Shown in pieces: positions 21,882 through 34,671 of a stretch of 64,000 nucleotides of DNA. Both the position numbers and the translations under genes were made by a program. This stretch comes from Carnegiea gigantea (lineage: Eukaryota; Streptophyta; Magnoliopsida; Caryophyllales; Cactaceae), in NCBI GenBank assembly GCA_029747015.1, contig JAKOGI010000523.1, forward strand, positions 23,501 through 87,500, in the 5' to 3' direction. Numbering within the stretch: the first letter of the stretch is position 1; every line of letters begins with the position of its first letter. The notes beneath the pieces are model-generated. The model was not told the DNA's origin. It searched no databases and saw nothing but the letters and a program-made list of their open reading frames with translations.

Positions 21882-24143
21882 ATGGCTGGGAACAACACTT
21901 GAGTTCTAAGAGATTATGCCATATCGCAATCGTCGGTTATTACATCATCCATAGTGAACCCCACAATTGAGGCACATAACTTTGAACTCCAACCAACCTT
22001 GATCTCTCTAGTGGAGAGAGACCATTTTGGGGATCACCCATCTGATAACCCCAACATGCACCTTTGCAACTTCCTTGTGAAGCGTGACGCCGTGAAGCTC
22101 CATGGAGTGCTACTGATGCAACCAGACTGCTGCTCTTCCCATTCTCACTGGGGGATAGAGCTCAAGATTGGCTTCAGAAGAAGGAGCCAAATGCCTACGC
22201 TACTTGGGATGCACTCTCCATGGCCTTTCTCAGCAAGTACTTCCCTCTAGAAAAGACTGCCAAGCTGAGGGCAGATATCACCTCATTCACCTAACTACAT
22301 AGCGAATCAATATATGAGGCTTGGAAGAGATTCGAAGATCTTCAATGCAAGTGTCCCCATCGTGGAGTCCCCGACTGACTCTTTATTCAGACATTCTACA
22401 ATGGACTCGACCAAGCTCTGAAAATGTCCAAAGATGCTGCAGCTGGAGGTGCTCTCATGAGGAAATAAGTTGAAGTAATAAAGGCCCTACTTTAGGACAT
22501 GGCTGCCAACAACTATTATTGGTCCAATGAGGAGGCCCCTCTAAGGAAGGGTAGTGGCAAGTACGATTTCGATGCTATGGACATGCTAGCAAGCAAGGTT
22601 GATGCCCTTGTTCAGAGGTTTGATAGGATGGGCGCTCCCAATCCGATGAGTTCTTTAGGTATGATATATAAGGTTAGTGCTTTATGTAAGATATGTGGCA
22701 TCCAAGGGCATGTTGCTGCTGAGTGTCATACGAATTTCCAAGGGATTGAGCATGCGAATGCTATGCAAAACTTCAACCCTCACCCACAAAACAACACACA
22801 CTAAAATACATACAACTTCGGTTAGAGAAATCATCCAGACTTCTCTTATCGTAATAACAACCCCTTGCCACCTAATGCCCCTCAACCTCAACCCCCTGGT
22901 TTTCAATACAGGGCACCCTACAACCCACCTCCCTAACAACCTCCTTAACCAAAGTCCAATCTAGAGGGCCATATGGAATGCTTTATAGTGACCCAAACCA
23001 GGACAAATAAAGCACTTGGAAAGTCGGTGGTTAACGAATTGAGTTCCAAATTTGAGACCATGACCACTCATCAGAAAATGATGAAAAACCAGATTGCTCA
23101 GATTGCACAGTAGATGGCCATTTGTCTAGACCAGAGGGGCATCTACCAGGTTAATTCGACACTAATCTCAAAGGTCAGATGAATGCTATTACATTGAGGA
23201 GTAGTAAGGAGCTGGAGAGTCTGCAAATGCCTATGAGGGAAGACAGGAGAGAGAGTTTGAAGAAGAGGGTGATATTGGAGAGGAGGTTACCATTGAACCT
23301 CTAGGTGAGAGGTTAGAAGCTTAGGAGCTCAAAGAGATGCAAGTTAAGACTAATGTACCTACAGTAAAGTCTTACAAGCCTCATGTCCCATATCCCCAGA
23401 GACTAGTGAAGGCTAGGGAGGAGCACAAGTATGGTAAGTTCCTTAAGATGCTGAAAAAGTTTCACATTATTATTCCCTTTTTGGAGGCTACCACTGATAT
23501 GCCCTTCTATGCAAAATTTTTGAAGGATTTGCTATCCAACAAAGGAAAGCTACTTAAGATTGCTATGGTATCTCTCATTGAAGAACATACTGCCATTATC
23601 CAGAACAAGGTTCCTCCTAGACTTTCAGATTTAGAAAGCTTCTCTATCCCTTGTTGTGTAGGGGATGTGACCATCAGTAGGGCACTATGTGATCTTGGGG
23701 CTACTGTTAGCCTTATGCCCTACTCCATCTGTAAGAAGCTGTGAGTAGAAGAATTGAAGCCTACTACAATCTCCCTACAACTAGTTGACATATCTGTTAA
23801 GTACCCCCTTGGTATTCTTGAGGATGTCCCGTTGTAAGTACGAAAGTTCTTTACTCCCTGTGACTTTGTTGTCATGGAGATGGAGGAGAACTCCCGTATC
23901 CCTATCATCCTAGGGAAACCCTTTCTTGCTATTGCAGGAGCTATGATTGATGTTGAGAATGGTAAGCTTTCCCTTCAACTAGAGGATGAGAAAGTAGAGT
24001 TCCACCTACCTTAGACTATGGCCAATCCAACTCTAGATGATACTTGCTGTAGACTTAATGTGTTAGAAAAGGCACTCAATCAGGGGGCTTTCACTTACCA
24101 TTCTGTAGAGGATCTTCTAGAGGCCATGTTCAACCCAAAATTA
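21882..24143 (+). pseudogene. Element A gag-protease, broken
   Basis: The frame starts at the ATG at 21882 (MAGNNT, then a TGA). Gag follows with NPTIEAHNFELQPTLISLVE and NPNMHLCNFLVKRDAVKLHG, then frameshifts. It recovers at 22499-22804 with the zinc knuckle CKICGIQGHVAAEC (C-X2-C-X4-H-X4-C). The protease part (23337-23744) has FSIPCCVGDVTISRALCDLG and DLGATVSLMPYS at the catalytic position, where Athila proteases usually read DLGAS. IPIILGKPFLAIAGAMIDVE follows beyond one stop. The frame ends FNPKL at the junction with element D; pol resumes 23.6 kb downstream. Stops at CAG- or CAA-like codons disable it. Confidence 0.85.
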
Positions 24144-24444
24144 TGATTATTTATATTCTTTATTACCTAATATTTGCTCATAATAAATTCATTAATTAGA
24201 TTTTTAATATGTTTTCATTTATCTTTGTAGATATTATGAGAGTTGAATAAAATGAGTATGAAGGTTAGAAGAAAATGATGTTGGATCAAAAGGAATCAAA
24301 AGAAAAGGAAAAGAAGTAGTGGGCTCAATCTCGAAGTCCATGGGCCAGCTTCTAGCCTGGTCTAGCTTTGAGCCTAGCGCCCTTTCCCTCTCTCTCTATG
24401 GCCGTTACACATCTTCCACCCGAGGCCCAGCCCAACAGCACCTC
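24144..24444 (+). repeat. Element D, first part of its 5' LTR
   Basis: Non-coding sequence begins abruptly at TGATTATTTATATTC after A's protease frame. It ends in ...CCCAACAGCACCTC at the B insertion. The same GC-rich, CT-rich sequence resumes after B with CTCTCTGTTCCCC at 36997. I infer the LTR start from the TG and from the loss of A's frame. Confidence 0.55.
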
Positions 24445-26752
24445 TGTAAAGCTTGTCGTGGAGTTGCAAATTTAACCACTACTTCGATTCATAAATAATT
24501 TTTATAGCATACGAAAGTAGGGATCGATCCCACGAGGAAAGATTATGTCAAAAAGCTAGTTTAATTCTAAATGATTTTACTACACTAATTTATTGTTTCT
24601 ACTCTTTGTAATGCTAAAATAAATCAAATTTAATAAATAAAAATCTAGAAAAGTACTCAATATTACTCCTAAATATTCTAGATTTATTTCTGGAAATAAA
24701 ACAGTAATTAGCTATCCTAAATAATCCAGAAAAATAAAAAGAGAATAATAACTCAATCTTCAACTAGAAATCAAAACAGAGAATAATAAATAGAAAATAA
24801 ATATTAAAAATCACAAACAGTGGCCGAAACTAATATTCTTCAAGTTTATAAGCTTATAACTCCAGAATTATATCGAATTAATTTCAGAAAAATCAAAACA
24901 GAAAATCACTGCAGATAACTAAAATAGAAAATTTAATATGAAATTAGAAATAAAATAAACTGCACTAATATAAATACAACATTAATCAACAAAATTACCC
25001 TAATTTAAGGACAAAATTTTCTGGACTCAATAACACCTAATAAACGTGAAATAAATATTAAAAATTAAAATTTTCAGATTTATTGAAATAAAAACATGCA
25101 CATATCAAATTCACGAAATAATTCTGAAAAATTATCAAATAATTCCCAAAAATCACGAAATTAAATAGAGGTAGATTAGGACACTATATAAACCCTATGA
25201 TTGATTAAAAATTGAAAAAAATTGAAAGAAACTATTTTTAGCCTAATTTTTAACAAACTGGTAATTAAACGATAAAACAGAATATCAATCAAGTCTAAAA
25301 TTATAACAACTCTAAAAATCAAAATCTAACTAATCTAAAATTGCCAAGACACTCCCAAAAGACTATTGTTTTTGGGGGGCTAAATGAAATTTATATCAAA
25401 GCTAATAATTAAAAAAATAAAATTTGACAACCTAAACAAATTAACTAAAAGCAACAAATAATTATCAAAAGATATCAAATTTATGAGAAAATGCTTAGCA
25501 TTATCTATATTGACTATGCAAATTAATATTTATCATTAACACACAAGTCGATTTCATCCATAAGTTAAATTGTAGAAGACACCCACCAGCGGATCTTCTC
25601 CGTTTTTCCTTATATTGTAGTTTAATTAGGTCCAACCCTAATATAAACCCTACTAATTTGATAACCCTTACACCAGCGTAAGAATTTAATCAAACTAGAG
25701 CATTACGTACTAGAAAAACATCATCTAATGTTTTGTAACTAATTTACCAGCAAATCAATTTAACAAAGATCTAAAACAATTACCTAATTAAAAGAGATGG
25801 GTTTGAGCCATCCATGATTAATTAGGGTGATACTAATACTTAAAAGACGATAACTTTTACGTATTAAAGCCTTTTAAACTATCATAAACCAATTAGCATG
25901 CATTCTAGTAATATAATACAAATATTATGAACGATAAATACTAATCGCTATAGAATCATGAATATAAATCAACTAGACAATAAATTATGAAACTTATTTC
26001 AAAATAATTAATTTAGCATGGTTTCAAATAGATTATGCTAAGCACCCAAAAAACTAGTCACTCATATTAAAATAACATCACAATAATTTAGCAAAGGTTT
26101 CATATTTAATAATATAAAGGGTTTAACCTAACTAAACAAAATAAAAATAGCAACCAAAACAAAGAAGACTTAGGTGGGGGATGCTGATTGCATTTGGAGA
26201 AGATGTGCCTTGGCCTTCATGTGTTGGGCGTGAGGAGAGGGGATTGATGAAGTGGAGAGATTGGGGGTGTAGTGTGAAGATGATGGTGGGTAGGATGATG
26301 ATGGTGTGTTTGATGATGGGGTAGGCGTGAGGAGAGTTTATGGTGAAGGTTGAGGGGTTGGTGATTGAGCAGGGAAATGGCTGCGTGAGTTGATGTGTGA
26401 TTGCCCTGGAGATTGATTCCTTTTATTATGGCGAGGGTGATGGTGATTAGGGTTAGTAAATAGGTTTTTTTCTTCCTTTCTTCCTTCTCCCTCAAAACTC
26501 CTAGCTCTTCTCCAACTCTTGAAACCCTAGCCCAATTAAATAATTATGGAAATAATATTTTTCATAAATTATTATTTTTGGACCATCTTTATAGCCAAGC
26601 GTGTAAAACCCGAACTTCGACGTCTTCTCTTCCCTTTTTATTTTATTAATGCCTAACCTGAAAAATATATAAAATAAAGTAAATTAGACGTAATAATATA
26701 TATAATATAATCAAAATAATTATTAAAACCATGCATGATTTTTGGCTTAACA
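24445..26752 (-). repeat. 3' LTR of element B
   Basis: This 2308-bp LTR, read on the minus strand, starts TGTTAAGCCAAAAATCATGC and ends AAGCTTTACA. A TATA box (GCTATAAAGATGG) lies at 26593-26587. A 93-codon ORF including stop (26495-26217) lies behind it. Confidence 0.92.
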
Positions 26753-26775
26753 AATTCCCCCACACTTAGACTTTG
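26753..26775 (-). other. Polypurine tract of element B
   Basis: The minus strand reads CTAAGTGTGGGGGAATTTG directly before the 3' LTR, a typical plus-strand primer site of Athila elements. Confidence 0.75.
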
Positions 26776-27416
26776 GACGTCCTCGTGCAAAGAAATCTTA
26801 AACTCGACCTAAAACTGACCTTCTTTCTTTCATATAAAGTCATGCATAACTATGATATTCATACTAGGTATTGGCTTGCTTTAAAAATAGTTTTATTGAA
26901 AATTAATTAGTTTTTCCTCCCATAGGTGAATAACTACTAGACATCCAACTACCATCAAAGAAGTTTCTTCATCAACCTCACAACACTTCTTTAATGAAGT
27001 AGCAAGATCAATAATTATTCATCTCTTTAAATATGCATACACTGATCAAGAGGTCTAAAAAGTTTATGATAGAAAAATTGAAGTACGGTATGGCTACAGA
27101 GACAACTGAACTAGGTAGAATAACTCATTGAATTGATTCTAACTTGCCTTGTACTTATTTTTCTGGTTCTTCTTATATTTTTTTTTTCCCCTTCTAACTC
27201 TACTTGCGCACATATTCGAGGCCCATATAGGGTCCTAGAAATTAAACACTCCTTGTCTCGCACTCACCCGAATAGAGGTACTGGAGCAAACAATTCATTA
27301 TCATCTTTATTTCTTTTTTTTTTTTACTGTTAGTTTTGGTAAGTCATTGATCGGCCCAAAAAAAGGGCATGACTCTCCCAATCATGGGCTACTCCATACA
27401 TAAGGCTCACTTGAGA
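26776..27416 (-). other. 3' non-coding region of element B (distal part)
   Basis: No open frame of note is present; the stretch includes a T-rich run near 27180. It is the continuation of 31711-32290 across solo LTR E. Confidence 0.6.
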
Positions 27417-27421
27417 CCTAA

Positions 27422-30400
27422 TGTAAGACCCGCATTCTTTGTTTTCCATTAAGCTAACTGTATTACCTTTTTACGTTATAAATTCGTATTTTTAGCAACT
27501 ATATGAGTTAAATTATTGTCGATGTGCTTTTGGGAGCGATAATTTTATCAAAAAAGGGGTTTATTATTGGTATTATTGATTTTAAAGTTAATTCGGGCTA
27601 TTTATACCTTTAAATTATATCGATAGTTTAATTTAGTCGTTATTCGATTTATTTAGTCGTTTCCTAAAAACGATTAGGTTTTCAACCTTAGAATTAGTTT
27701 CAGGTTTATTAAATCGAACTTCGACGTATTTGGGTTCGAATAATTGATGAAGGGTTATGTATCGATTTGAGTTTAGAACAAGACATTTGAAATTGGACTG
27801 GCGGTTTTAGTTGATTGAGTTATTAACCGAATCAACCAAAAAAAAAAGAAAAAAAGAGAACACAAGGGGCCGAAGCCCCTTCTTCCACTGGGCAGAGAGA
27901 AACGCAAAGGGGGGGTTCTTGAGGCTCTTCACGGCACCCCCCCACCCCGACCACAACCCCACGGCAGAGAGAGAAAGAGAGAGAGGAGGGCCGCCGGCCG
28001 GCGAGCTGGGGCCGAGGTCGACTTTGGGGCACCGGCAAGTCAGGCGTCGGCTGACCCTCGAGACACCACAGCGAGAGGAGAAGAGAATTCAAGCGAGAGA
28101 GAGAGAAGAGTGGGTTGTGACCGGGCGGTTGACGGCGGCGGGGTTCTCCGGTTGGCGTCGTTCCGGCGACCACCACGGCAGGCCGAAACCGCCACAAATA
28201 GCAGCATGACCGGGTCTACGGGATGCTGATCCGGTTCCGTGTCGGGCTAGGGTTTCGACCGCAGTAAGTGGGTGCGATTTTAGGACCATGTGGACCGAGG
28301 ATTGAGGCTTCTTAGTATCCAAATCGGGCTCGAAAGCCCTCAGAACGAGTCCTCTAGCATGGAATTGAGGTGGGTGTTCCTCGCCTCCTAAATTAGTATT
28401 AATTTTCAATCGAATTTCAGCAGTTTAATGATGCATGTTAACCTAGGCTTGCTTCAATTCGTGTATGATGCTTGTTGAATGACCTAAATTAGCTATTACA
28501 GGCAAGTTAGTTTGATTCGAATTTGTTTGAATGTGAGTAGGTCGGTTGGATTCAACTAGCTAATGCATGTACATGAGGCTAATTCGAATTTGTTACACGT
28601 GGTTAGCTTGAATTCGATTAAAATTAGCTAATGTATAAAAAAAATTAAAAACGAAGTTAGTTTAACGTGTTTAACATCGATTCAAGTTAATTAGTTAATG
28701 TGTGAAAAAGAATTAAAAATCGAAGTTATATAAACGTGTTTAGCTTCGATTCGAGTTAATGAGTCATTGTTTAAAACGGAATTAAAATCGAAGTTAATTT
28801 AACATATTTAGCTTCGATTCGAGTCAATGAGTCATTGTTTAAAACGGAATTAAAATCGAAATTAATTTAACGTATTTAGCTTCGATTCGAGTTAATGAGT
28901 TATTGTTTAAAACGGAATTAAAATCAAAGTTAATTTAACGTATTTAGCTTCGAATCGAGTTAATGAGTTATTGTTTAAAACGGAATTAAAATCGAAGTTA
29001 ATTTAACATATTTAGTTTCGAATCGAGTTAATGAGTTATTGTCTGAAACGGAATTAAAATCGAAGTTAATTTAACGTATTTAGCTTCGAATCGAGTTAAT
29101 GAGTTGTTGTTTGAAAAGGAATTAGAAACGAAGTTAGTTTGATATGTTTAGCATCGATTCAAGTTATTTAGCTAATATATGAAAAGGGATTAAAAACGAA
29201 GTTAGTTTAACGTGTTTAGCTCCCATTCGAATTGAACTAGCTAATGTATTATGTGTGTAAACGAAATAAATTCGAACCCTTTTAATACATTCATGATTAG
29301 GGAAGTTACTTTGAAATGCAACGTATATGTTTAGAATCGAATTATGTTTGATTTACTGAATAAAGTATTGTCGAATTATGAATAAATGTGGCTATATGCA
29401 CGCTTGTTGTAACGCTTCGCTGAATGATGCTGGTTGCTCAGGTAAGGGCCTAATCTTCCCTCCCTTTTACATAAGCTAATATGATAATATGTTGTGATTA
29501 ATAAATCGATGAATCGAGTTGGTAGTTGGATGGTTTGAGGAAAGAATTATGAGCGTTCGAGATCTTGTGGTACGGTGCAAGTGAGGAAGGAGACTGGGTT
29601 GTGAATTGACCGCAATCGTGTGGATTGCGAGGCCATGTGTGGCTCATTGTGTTGAAATGATTACGAAATGCTTAAATGTGATATGTGTATACCCTTTTCC
29701 TTGTATGTTTAAGATGTAACATGGGTGTGAAAGGGTGATGTTTTAGCAAATGACTCTTCATGTGTTTTAAATGAATAATAGCCATGTCTAGTAACGAGCT
29801 ATGGCCTATTTTAGCTATTCAAATAGTGTTTGGGAGGAATCCCTAAAACGTTTTTAACAAAAGGGAGATGGGAATTATACGTTGAATGATTTTATTGTTT
29901 GAAATGGAAAATTACTAGCCGTTATGGCCGATACGCTTTAAGTGGCTAAGATAATGTGCTGCGGACAATATGATATGATGTAAATAATGTTAACCTAGGG
30001 GATAAGTCCGGATAAACCCTAGAGGCCCTGACGAGGGCTAATGTAATGGTCCGATATGTTATATGTAGCCATCCCGGGAGTAAGAGCTTAAGCGTGAGCG
30101 TTAGGTCTCACTATGGGGTCGAGAATAGTTCTCACCCAATCAGCACCTTGTAATGATCTTATGCCAGAAGTACTTTCGTACTAAGTTAAGAAAAGCAATT
30201 GGCCCTTTGCCATTTTTAAACGATTAAAAAGAAAAGGAAGTTCTTTTTATAGGCCCAAAAGGCTATATGGAATAATGAATGAAAAGCTTATAAGGGTCGT
30301 TATACGACCAAACGAAATGAGATTTCCTTTGAAGACTAAGAAAACGTTTTCAACGAAAGAAAGAAAGCTTTCAATGAATTGAGTTATGAAATGATCCTCA

Positions 30401-31705
30401 AGCATGTTTGAATGTGGATTCTTAGCCCATGTATGAAAAGAAAGCTTTCAATGGATGCTTTATGAATGATTCTTAAGCATGGTTGAACATGGATTCTAAT
30501 CTTATGTGGTATCATTCTTATCCATAGCAAATCTGTCTGATTTAAAGTGTATGAGATGAGAAAGAAAGTTATAGCACGTTAAAAATTCCATGAATGAAGG
30601 CGTATCTTCCTAAAAGAATGAACGTTGATATGTGAATAGCATGCGAGGATGTCATATAGCTTAATATGATGTTTAAAGGTACTTAAATGCTTGATATGTG
30701 TTTATGTGTGTGATATGTATATTATATGAATGAAATGCCAAGAAAAGTGTAATTATAAAAAAGGGATAATGTTATATACACATCATATGGTTGAGGGTTC
30801 ATGTGTAGTTTAAATGGAGTGTTAGGAAGTTATGTTATGAAAAGAAAAGATTCTTATACCTAGCATTCGATGCTTACTCGCGTGCCTAACTGCTTGCTAG
30901 AAAAGAACTCCGTCGTTGAGGAACCTAGAAATATGATTGAATGGCCGAAGTGAAGTTTATGTTTAGTGATCCTCTCATAAAGGTTCTATGAATATCTATT
31001 ATGATAGTAAAGTATGGAAACGTGATATGTGACTAGTAAAGATAGTATTGCCTGCAACGGTTTTGGTTTTAAGGGGGTTGGGGGACACTCACTGAGTATG
31101 TGGTTGCTCATCCTACTACTCTTTCCTCTTTTCCCCAGGTTTTCTATCTGACGGGAAGAAGTTGAGTCAGATAAGTCCAGAAGGAACCTATTGTTGCTTA
31201 CAAGGCGTCATATGTGCTCATTTAAAGGGATCTTACGTGTTTATTGAAGTCATGTAATGTACTTTTAGTTTATAAAGGTCTATAAACGATTATTCTAGTT
31301 CATATAATGCATATGGTATAAAGGTCGCTCTGTATGGCTGCCTGAGCCAACCATCAAGTTAGTCAGATGTCTTCTTAGTTTAATTTAGTTATGTTTTTGG
31401 GATGTAAATCTTAATACTCCGGTTTTGTTAACCATTGAGTTGTATCTTCCATTTCTTCTTTATTCATGAATCAATTTGGTTGGTGTACTTCGAGCGAGTG
31501 GCTCGTTGAGTTATGAACTCCGGCGTGTGGCCGTTGAGCTATGTTTTATATGTTTACGCTTCCGTTAATCTACAGGGACTTATTGCAAGGCGTTTAGCCT
31601 GGAAACGGTCAATTTTTAGGGGAAACTCTACCCGTTTTATCCCAGAATTTAAGTAAGAAGTTTGGAAAACGTAACGCTTCTGGCCTAGGGGCTGGGGGTG
31701 TTTCA
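27422..31705 (+). mobile_element. Element E: 4.28-kb chromovirus-like (Tekay/Del-type) solo LTR
   Basis: The unit starts TGTAAGACCCGCATTC and ends GGGGGTGTTTCA, the style of ends I know from Tekay/Del LTRs. It is flanked by CCTAA (27417-27421 and 31706-31710). It holds a GC-rich, purine-rich block (27860-28210), a 68-bp tandem array (about 28600-29240) and an ACTCACTGAGTATGTGG segment near 31086. No gag or pol is inside, so it is a solo LTR or an LTR-only relic. It lies in the 3' region of element B. Confidence 0.82.
28600..29240 (+). repeat. 68-bp tandem array inside solo LTR E
   Basis: GAATTAAAATCGAAGTTAAT recurs at 68-bp spacing (for example 28779 and 28847) with TTTAGCTTCGATTCGAG in each unit. 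About nine units are visible. The inner ones are nearly identical, while the outer ones are diverged. Confidence 0.9.
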
Positions 31706-31710
31706 CCTAA

Positions 31711-32291
31711 ACTTAAGGGGAAAAAAAGGTGCCGAGCCACCTATTCCTACCCATGTTGGTAATCTAACTTTTTTTTCCTTTCCTTTTTCACTTTTTTTTT
31801 GGGATAATAAACAGACAAGAAAATTCACAATTTTAATGAGTTATTGAACTAATTCAATAGGCTAGGAGATGGGCCAGGTCATTTTATTGCCTCTAAAGTG
31901 GATATAATACATGACTAAATAAGATGGATAATTATGATAATTACTCATTAAAAATATATATGAGGATCAATTCAAACTTCTCTAAAAGACAGCTAGCATG
32001 CTTAAACGTCTTCACTTATAGAAGAATAAACTAAAAAATAGCTAATAAAAACACAAAAAATTTTTAAACAAGTAAGCCTAGCATAAACTCATATCATGTA
32101 TTATTTATAAGAAATTTTTTTTTTTGATTTTAAATGCAGGATGCACCCCCCCACACTTAATTCATGCATAGTCCCTAATGCATGCAAGAAGATAGAAATA
32201 CTGAAAACAAAAACAAATTAAATAGGTACTTCCCTAAAAACGTTGGGTTGCCTCCCAACTAGCGCCTTTGTTTATAGTCGTTAGCTCGACT
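31711..32291 (-). other. 3' non-coding region of element B (proximal part)
   Basis: Read on the minus strand it starts just after the protease stop with GACTATAAACAAAGGCGC and GGGAGGCAACCCAACG (about 32280-32240). This block normally follows the integrase end in Athila relatives. No frame for RT or integrase is present. Confidence 0.75.
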
Positions 32292-33020
32292 TCATGAAGC
32301 TCTTGGATCCTCTAGTTGGATCTCTTCCACTACATCATCAATAATCGGGTAGGGCACTTTATAAAACTCAACATGATCAAGGCTCTTAGTAAGCATAGTC
32401 AAAAATTCATCTTTATTGGATAAGTTATAAATATCTTGGGGCAACTCAGCGATAGCATCAAGTGCATACACGTAATTCACATCGGCAGGGAATCTCATGG
32501 CATCAAAAATATTAAATTTAATCACTTCACCATCGAATTCCATAGTTAATGTTCCTTCATGCACATCAATTTTAATCCTAGCTGTTTTCAAAAATGACCT
32601 GCCAAGTAAGATGGGAATATCATGACATGCATCACCCATGTTCATCACATAAAAATCAGTAGAAAATACAAGTTCATTTACTTGGACTAAGACATCCTCT
32701 AACACTCCATCTGGGTAAATACTGCTCCTATTAGCTAACTGAACCACTACATTAGTTTTCTTTAACTCTCCTAAGTTTAGTTTGTCATAAACAGACCTAG
32801 GCATAACATTAATAGAAGCACCCAAATCAAGCATAGCCTTATCAAAGTAAAGATTTCCTATCTTACAAGGAACAGAAAATACACCTGAGTCTTTGCACTT
32901 AGGGAGAAGTTTCCTTTGAAAAACTGCAGACACATTTTCCCCCACACTTACCTTTTCATTCCCCACTAACTTTCTTTTAGTGGTACATAATTCTTTCAAG
33001 AACTTAGCATAACGAGGCAC
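32292..33020 (-). CDS. Element B aspartic protease, open
   Basis: This 242-residue uninterrupted minus-strand frame contains FSVPCKIGNLYFDKAMLDLG and DLGASINVMPRSVYDKL with the active-site D intact. HDIPILLGRSFLKTARIKID, the usual second conserved block of Athila-type retropepsins, follows. It would cleave gag. The first residues (MPRYAKFLKELCTTKRKL) match the region that precedes protease in A (MPFYAKFLKDLL), so the true start lies further upstream in the gag frame and the Met chosen is only the first in the open part. No pol follows. Confidence 0.82.
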   Translation of the reverse strand: MPRYAKFLKELCTTKRKLVGNEKVSVGENVSAVFQRKLLPKCKDSGVFSVPCKIGNLYFDKAMLDLGASINVMPRSVYDKLNLGELKKTNVVVQLANRSSIYPDGVLEDVLVQVNELVFSTDFYVMNMGDACHDIPILLGRSFLKTARIKIDVHEGTLTMEFDGEVIKFNIFDAMRFPADVNYVYALDAIAELPQDIYNLSNKDEFLTMLTKSLDHVEFYKVPYPIIDDVVEEIQLEDPRAS

Positions 33021-33115
33021 CTGTTTAATAGTATCAAGGAGAGGTATGTTGATTCTACCTTCTTTAATGTCTCTAAGATCTCTTGGTTAGCCTCATTCAC
33101 CTTAGAAGTAGGGTT

Positions 33116-34563
33116 TCAAAATCTACTAGGAAAGGGTGGAATTGGCTTATAAGGTTCTCTTTTCTTTTCTTCTATTTCCCTAGTAGTTTGATTAGAATCT
33201 ATATTTAACTCTGGTTCAGCCACTTTGAACTCTAACTCAAGCTCAACCTCTTTACTCTTCCTAGGCTCTTGTAACTCTTTCCCACTCCTAAGTGTTATGG
33301 CACTAACATTCTCCTTAGGGTTAGGGTAAGGCTGAGATGGTAACCTATTTTGCATTTGAGCATGCAAATTGCTAACTATAATATCAGTTGCAGTCTATTT
33401 CTCTTGAATCTGCTTAAGAGTTGTCTCCAAAATTTGGAATCTATTACCCATCTTCTTAAGGACTTGTTCTAGTAGGAAGTTGGTCCTATCTTGATTAGAA
33501 GGTTGACGAGATGTTTGGTCAAAATCAGGTGGATTGGTTTGAGGGTCATACCTAAGGTTAGGGTGGTCTCTCCATCCTTCATTATAGGTATTAGAATAGG
33601 GATCATACCTCTTTTGACCTTGGTTAGAATAGACAGTATTAACATTACCCTCTTGAAGTGTAGGACATGCATCAGTAGGATGCCCCTCTAGACAACAAAT
33701 GCCACGTATGATTGCCTTTTGAACTCCCCAGTAATAATCTTATTTAACATAGCAGTAATGTGAGATAACTGACTCTCTACAAATGAGTTAGAACTAATCT
33801 CATTAACCCTTTTAATTTGTGACTCCCGAGCACCAAACTGCTGAGTATTGTAGGCCATCAGATTAAATAAATTTCTAGCATCTGCTGGAGTTGTATTAAC
33901 TAGAGCCCCTCCACTAGTAGCATCAACCATATTACGATCCATAGGAAGTAAACCCTCATAAAAATATTGAATCAACAACTGTTTAGTTATTTGATGTTGG
34001 GGACAGTTAGCACACAGTTTATTAAATCTTTCCCAATACTTACAAAAAGTTTTCCCATTCATTTGTTTGATTCCACATATATCCTTCCTAATAGATCCAA
34101 TTCGGGATGCTGAAAAAAATTTCTTTAAAAATGATTTGTGCAATGCAGTCCATGTAGAGAAAGATCCAGCAGGTATGTAATACAACCAATCTTTAGCATT
34201 ACCAAGCAAAGAAAAAGGAAAAGCTCTCAACCTGATTTGATCTTCAGGAATCCCCTCAGGCACTATAGCAGAGCATGTGATAAGGAATTCACTAATATGA
34301 CGGTATGAGTCCTCTTCAGCTAATTCATGAAACTTGGATAATAGATTGATAAATCCAGAGTTCAGTTTTAGAGGTTTATCTAATGTAGTATAAGTAATGG
34401 ACATGGGTTGGGTTTCTAGGTTAGGGGCAGCAAGTTCTCGAAGAGTAGACATTCTTGCCTCTCTGGTCTTAAGACCTACTGAGCTAGGATAACCTTCTTT
34501 ATTTTTGTCTACTAATGTTTGCTCCTTATTTTCTCCAATTTCCTTATCACTCCTTAATCTCAT
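33116..34563 (-). pseudogene. Element B gag, nearly intact
   Basis: An ATG at 34563 opens 291 codons. They include FINLLSKFHELAEEDSYRHI, RLRAFPFSLLGNAKDWLYYI and KTFCKYWERFNKLCANCP, the Retrotrans_gag core of Athila elements. At about 33700 a frameshift separates it from the nucleocapsid part, which holds GICCLEGHPTDACP, a reduced zinc-knuckle-like motif. One more stop near 33398 precedes the last open part (33367-33116, with NVSAITLRSGKEL). It would form particles and bind RNA. Only a few lesions separate it from an open gag-protease frame. Confidence 0.8.
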
Positions 34564-34648
34564 ATATTACGGGCAATCTGCAAACATTAAAATAAAAACA
34601 ATAAAAGTAGTAAAATTAAATAGAAGTAACTAGCAATTTTATTTTCTT

Positions 34649-34666
34649 TCCCCGACAACGGCGCCA
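34649..34666 (-). other. Primer-binding site of element B
   Basis: The minus strand reads TGGCGCCGTTGTCGGGGA, the Athila tRNA-Asp-type site with one difference from the common form. It lies 5 nt inside the 5' LTR (34672). Confidence 0.88.
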
Positions 34667-34671
34667 AAATT

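Noticed and set aside
27811..28409. Overlapping ORFs of 106-132 codons on both strands
   Set aside because: They fall in the GC-rich, purine-rich block of solo LTR E. None has a family-like motif.
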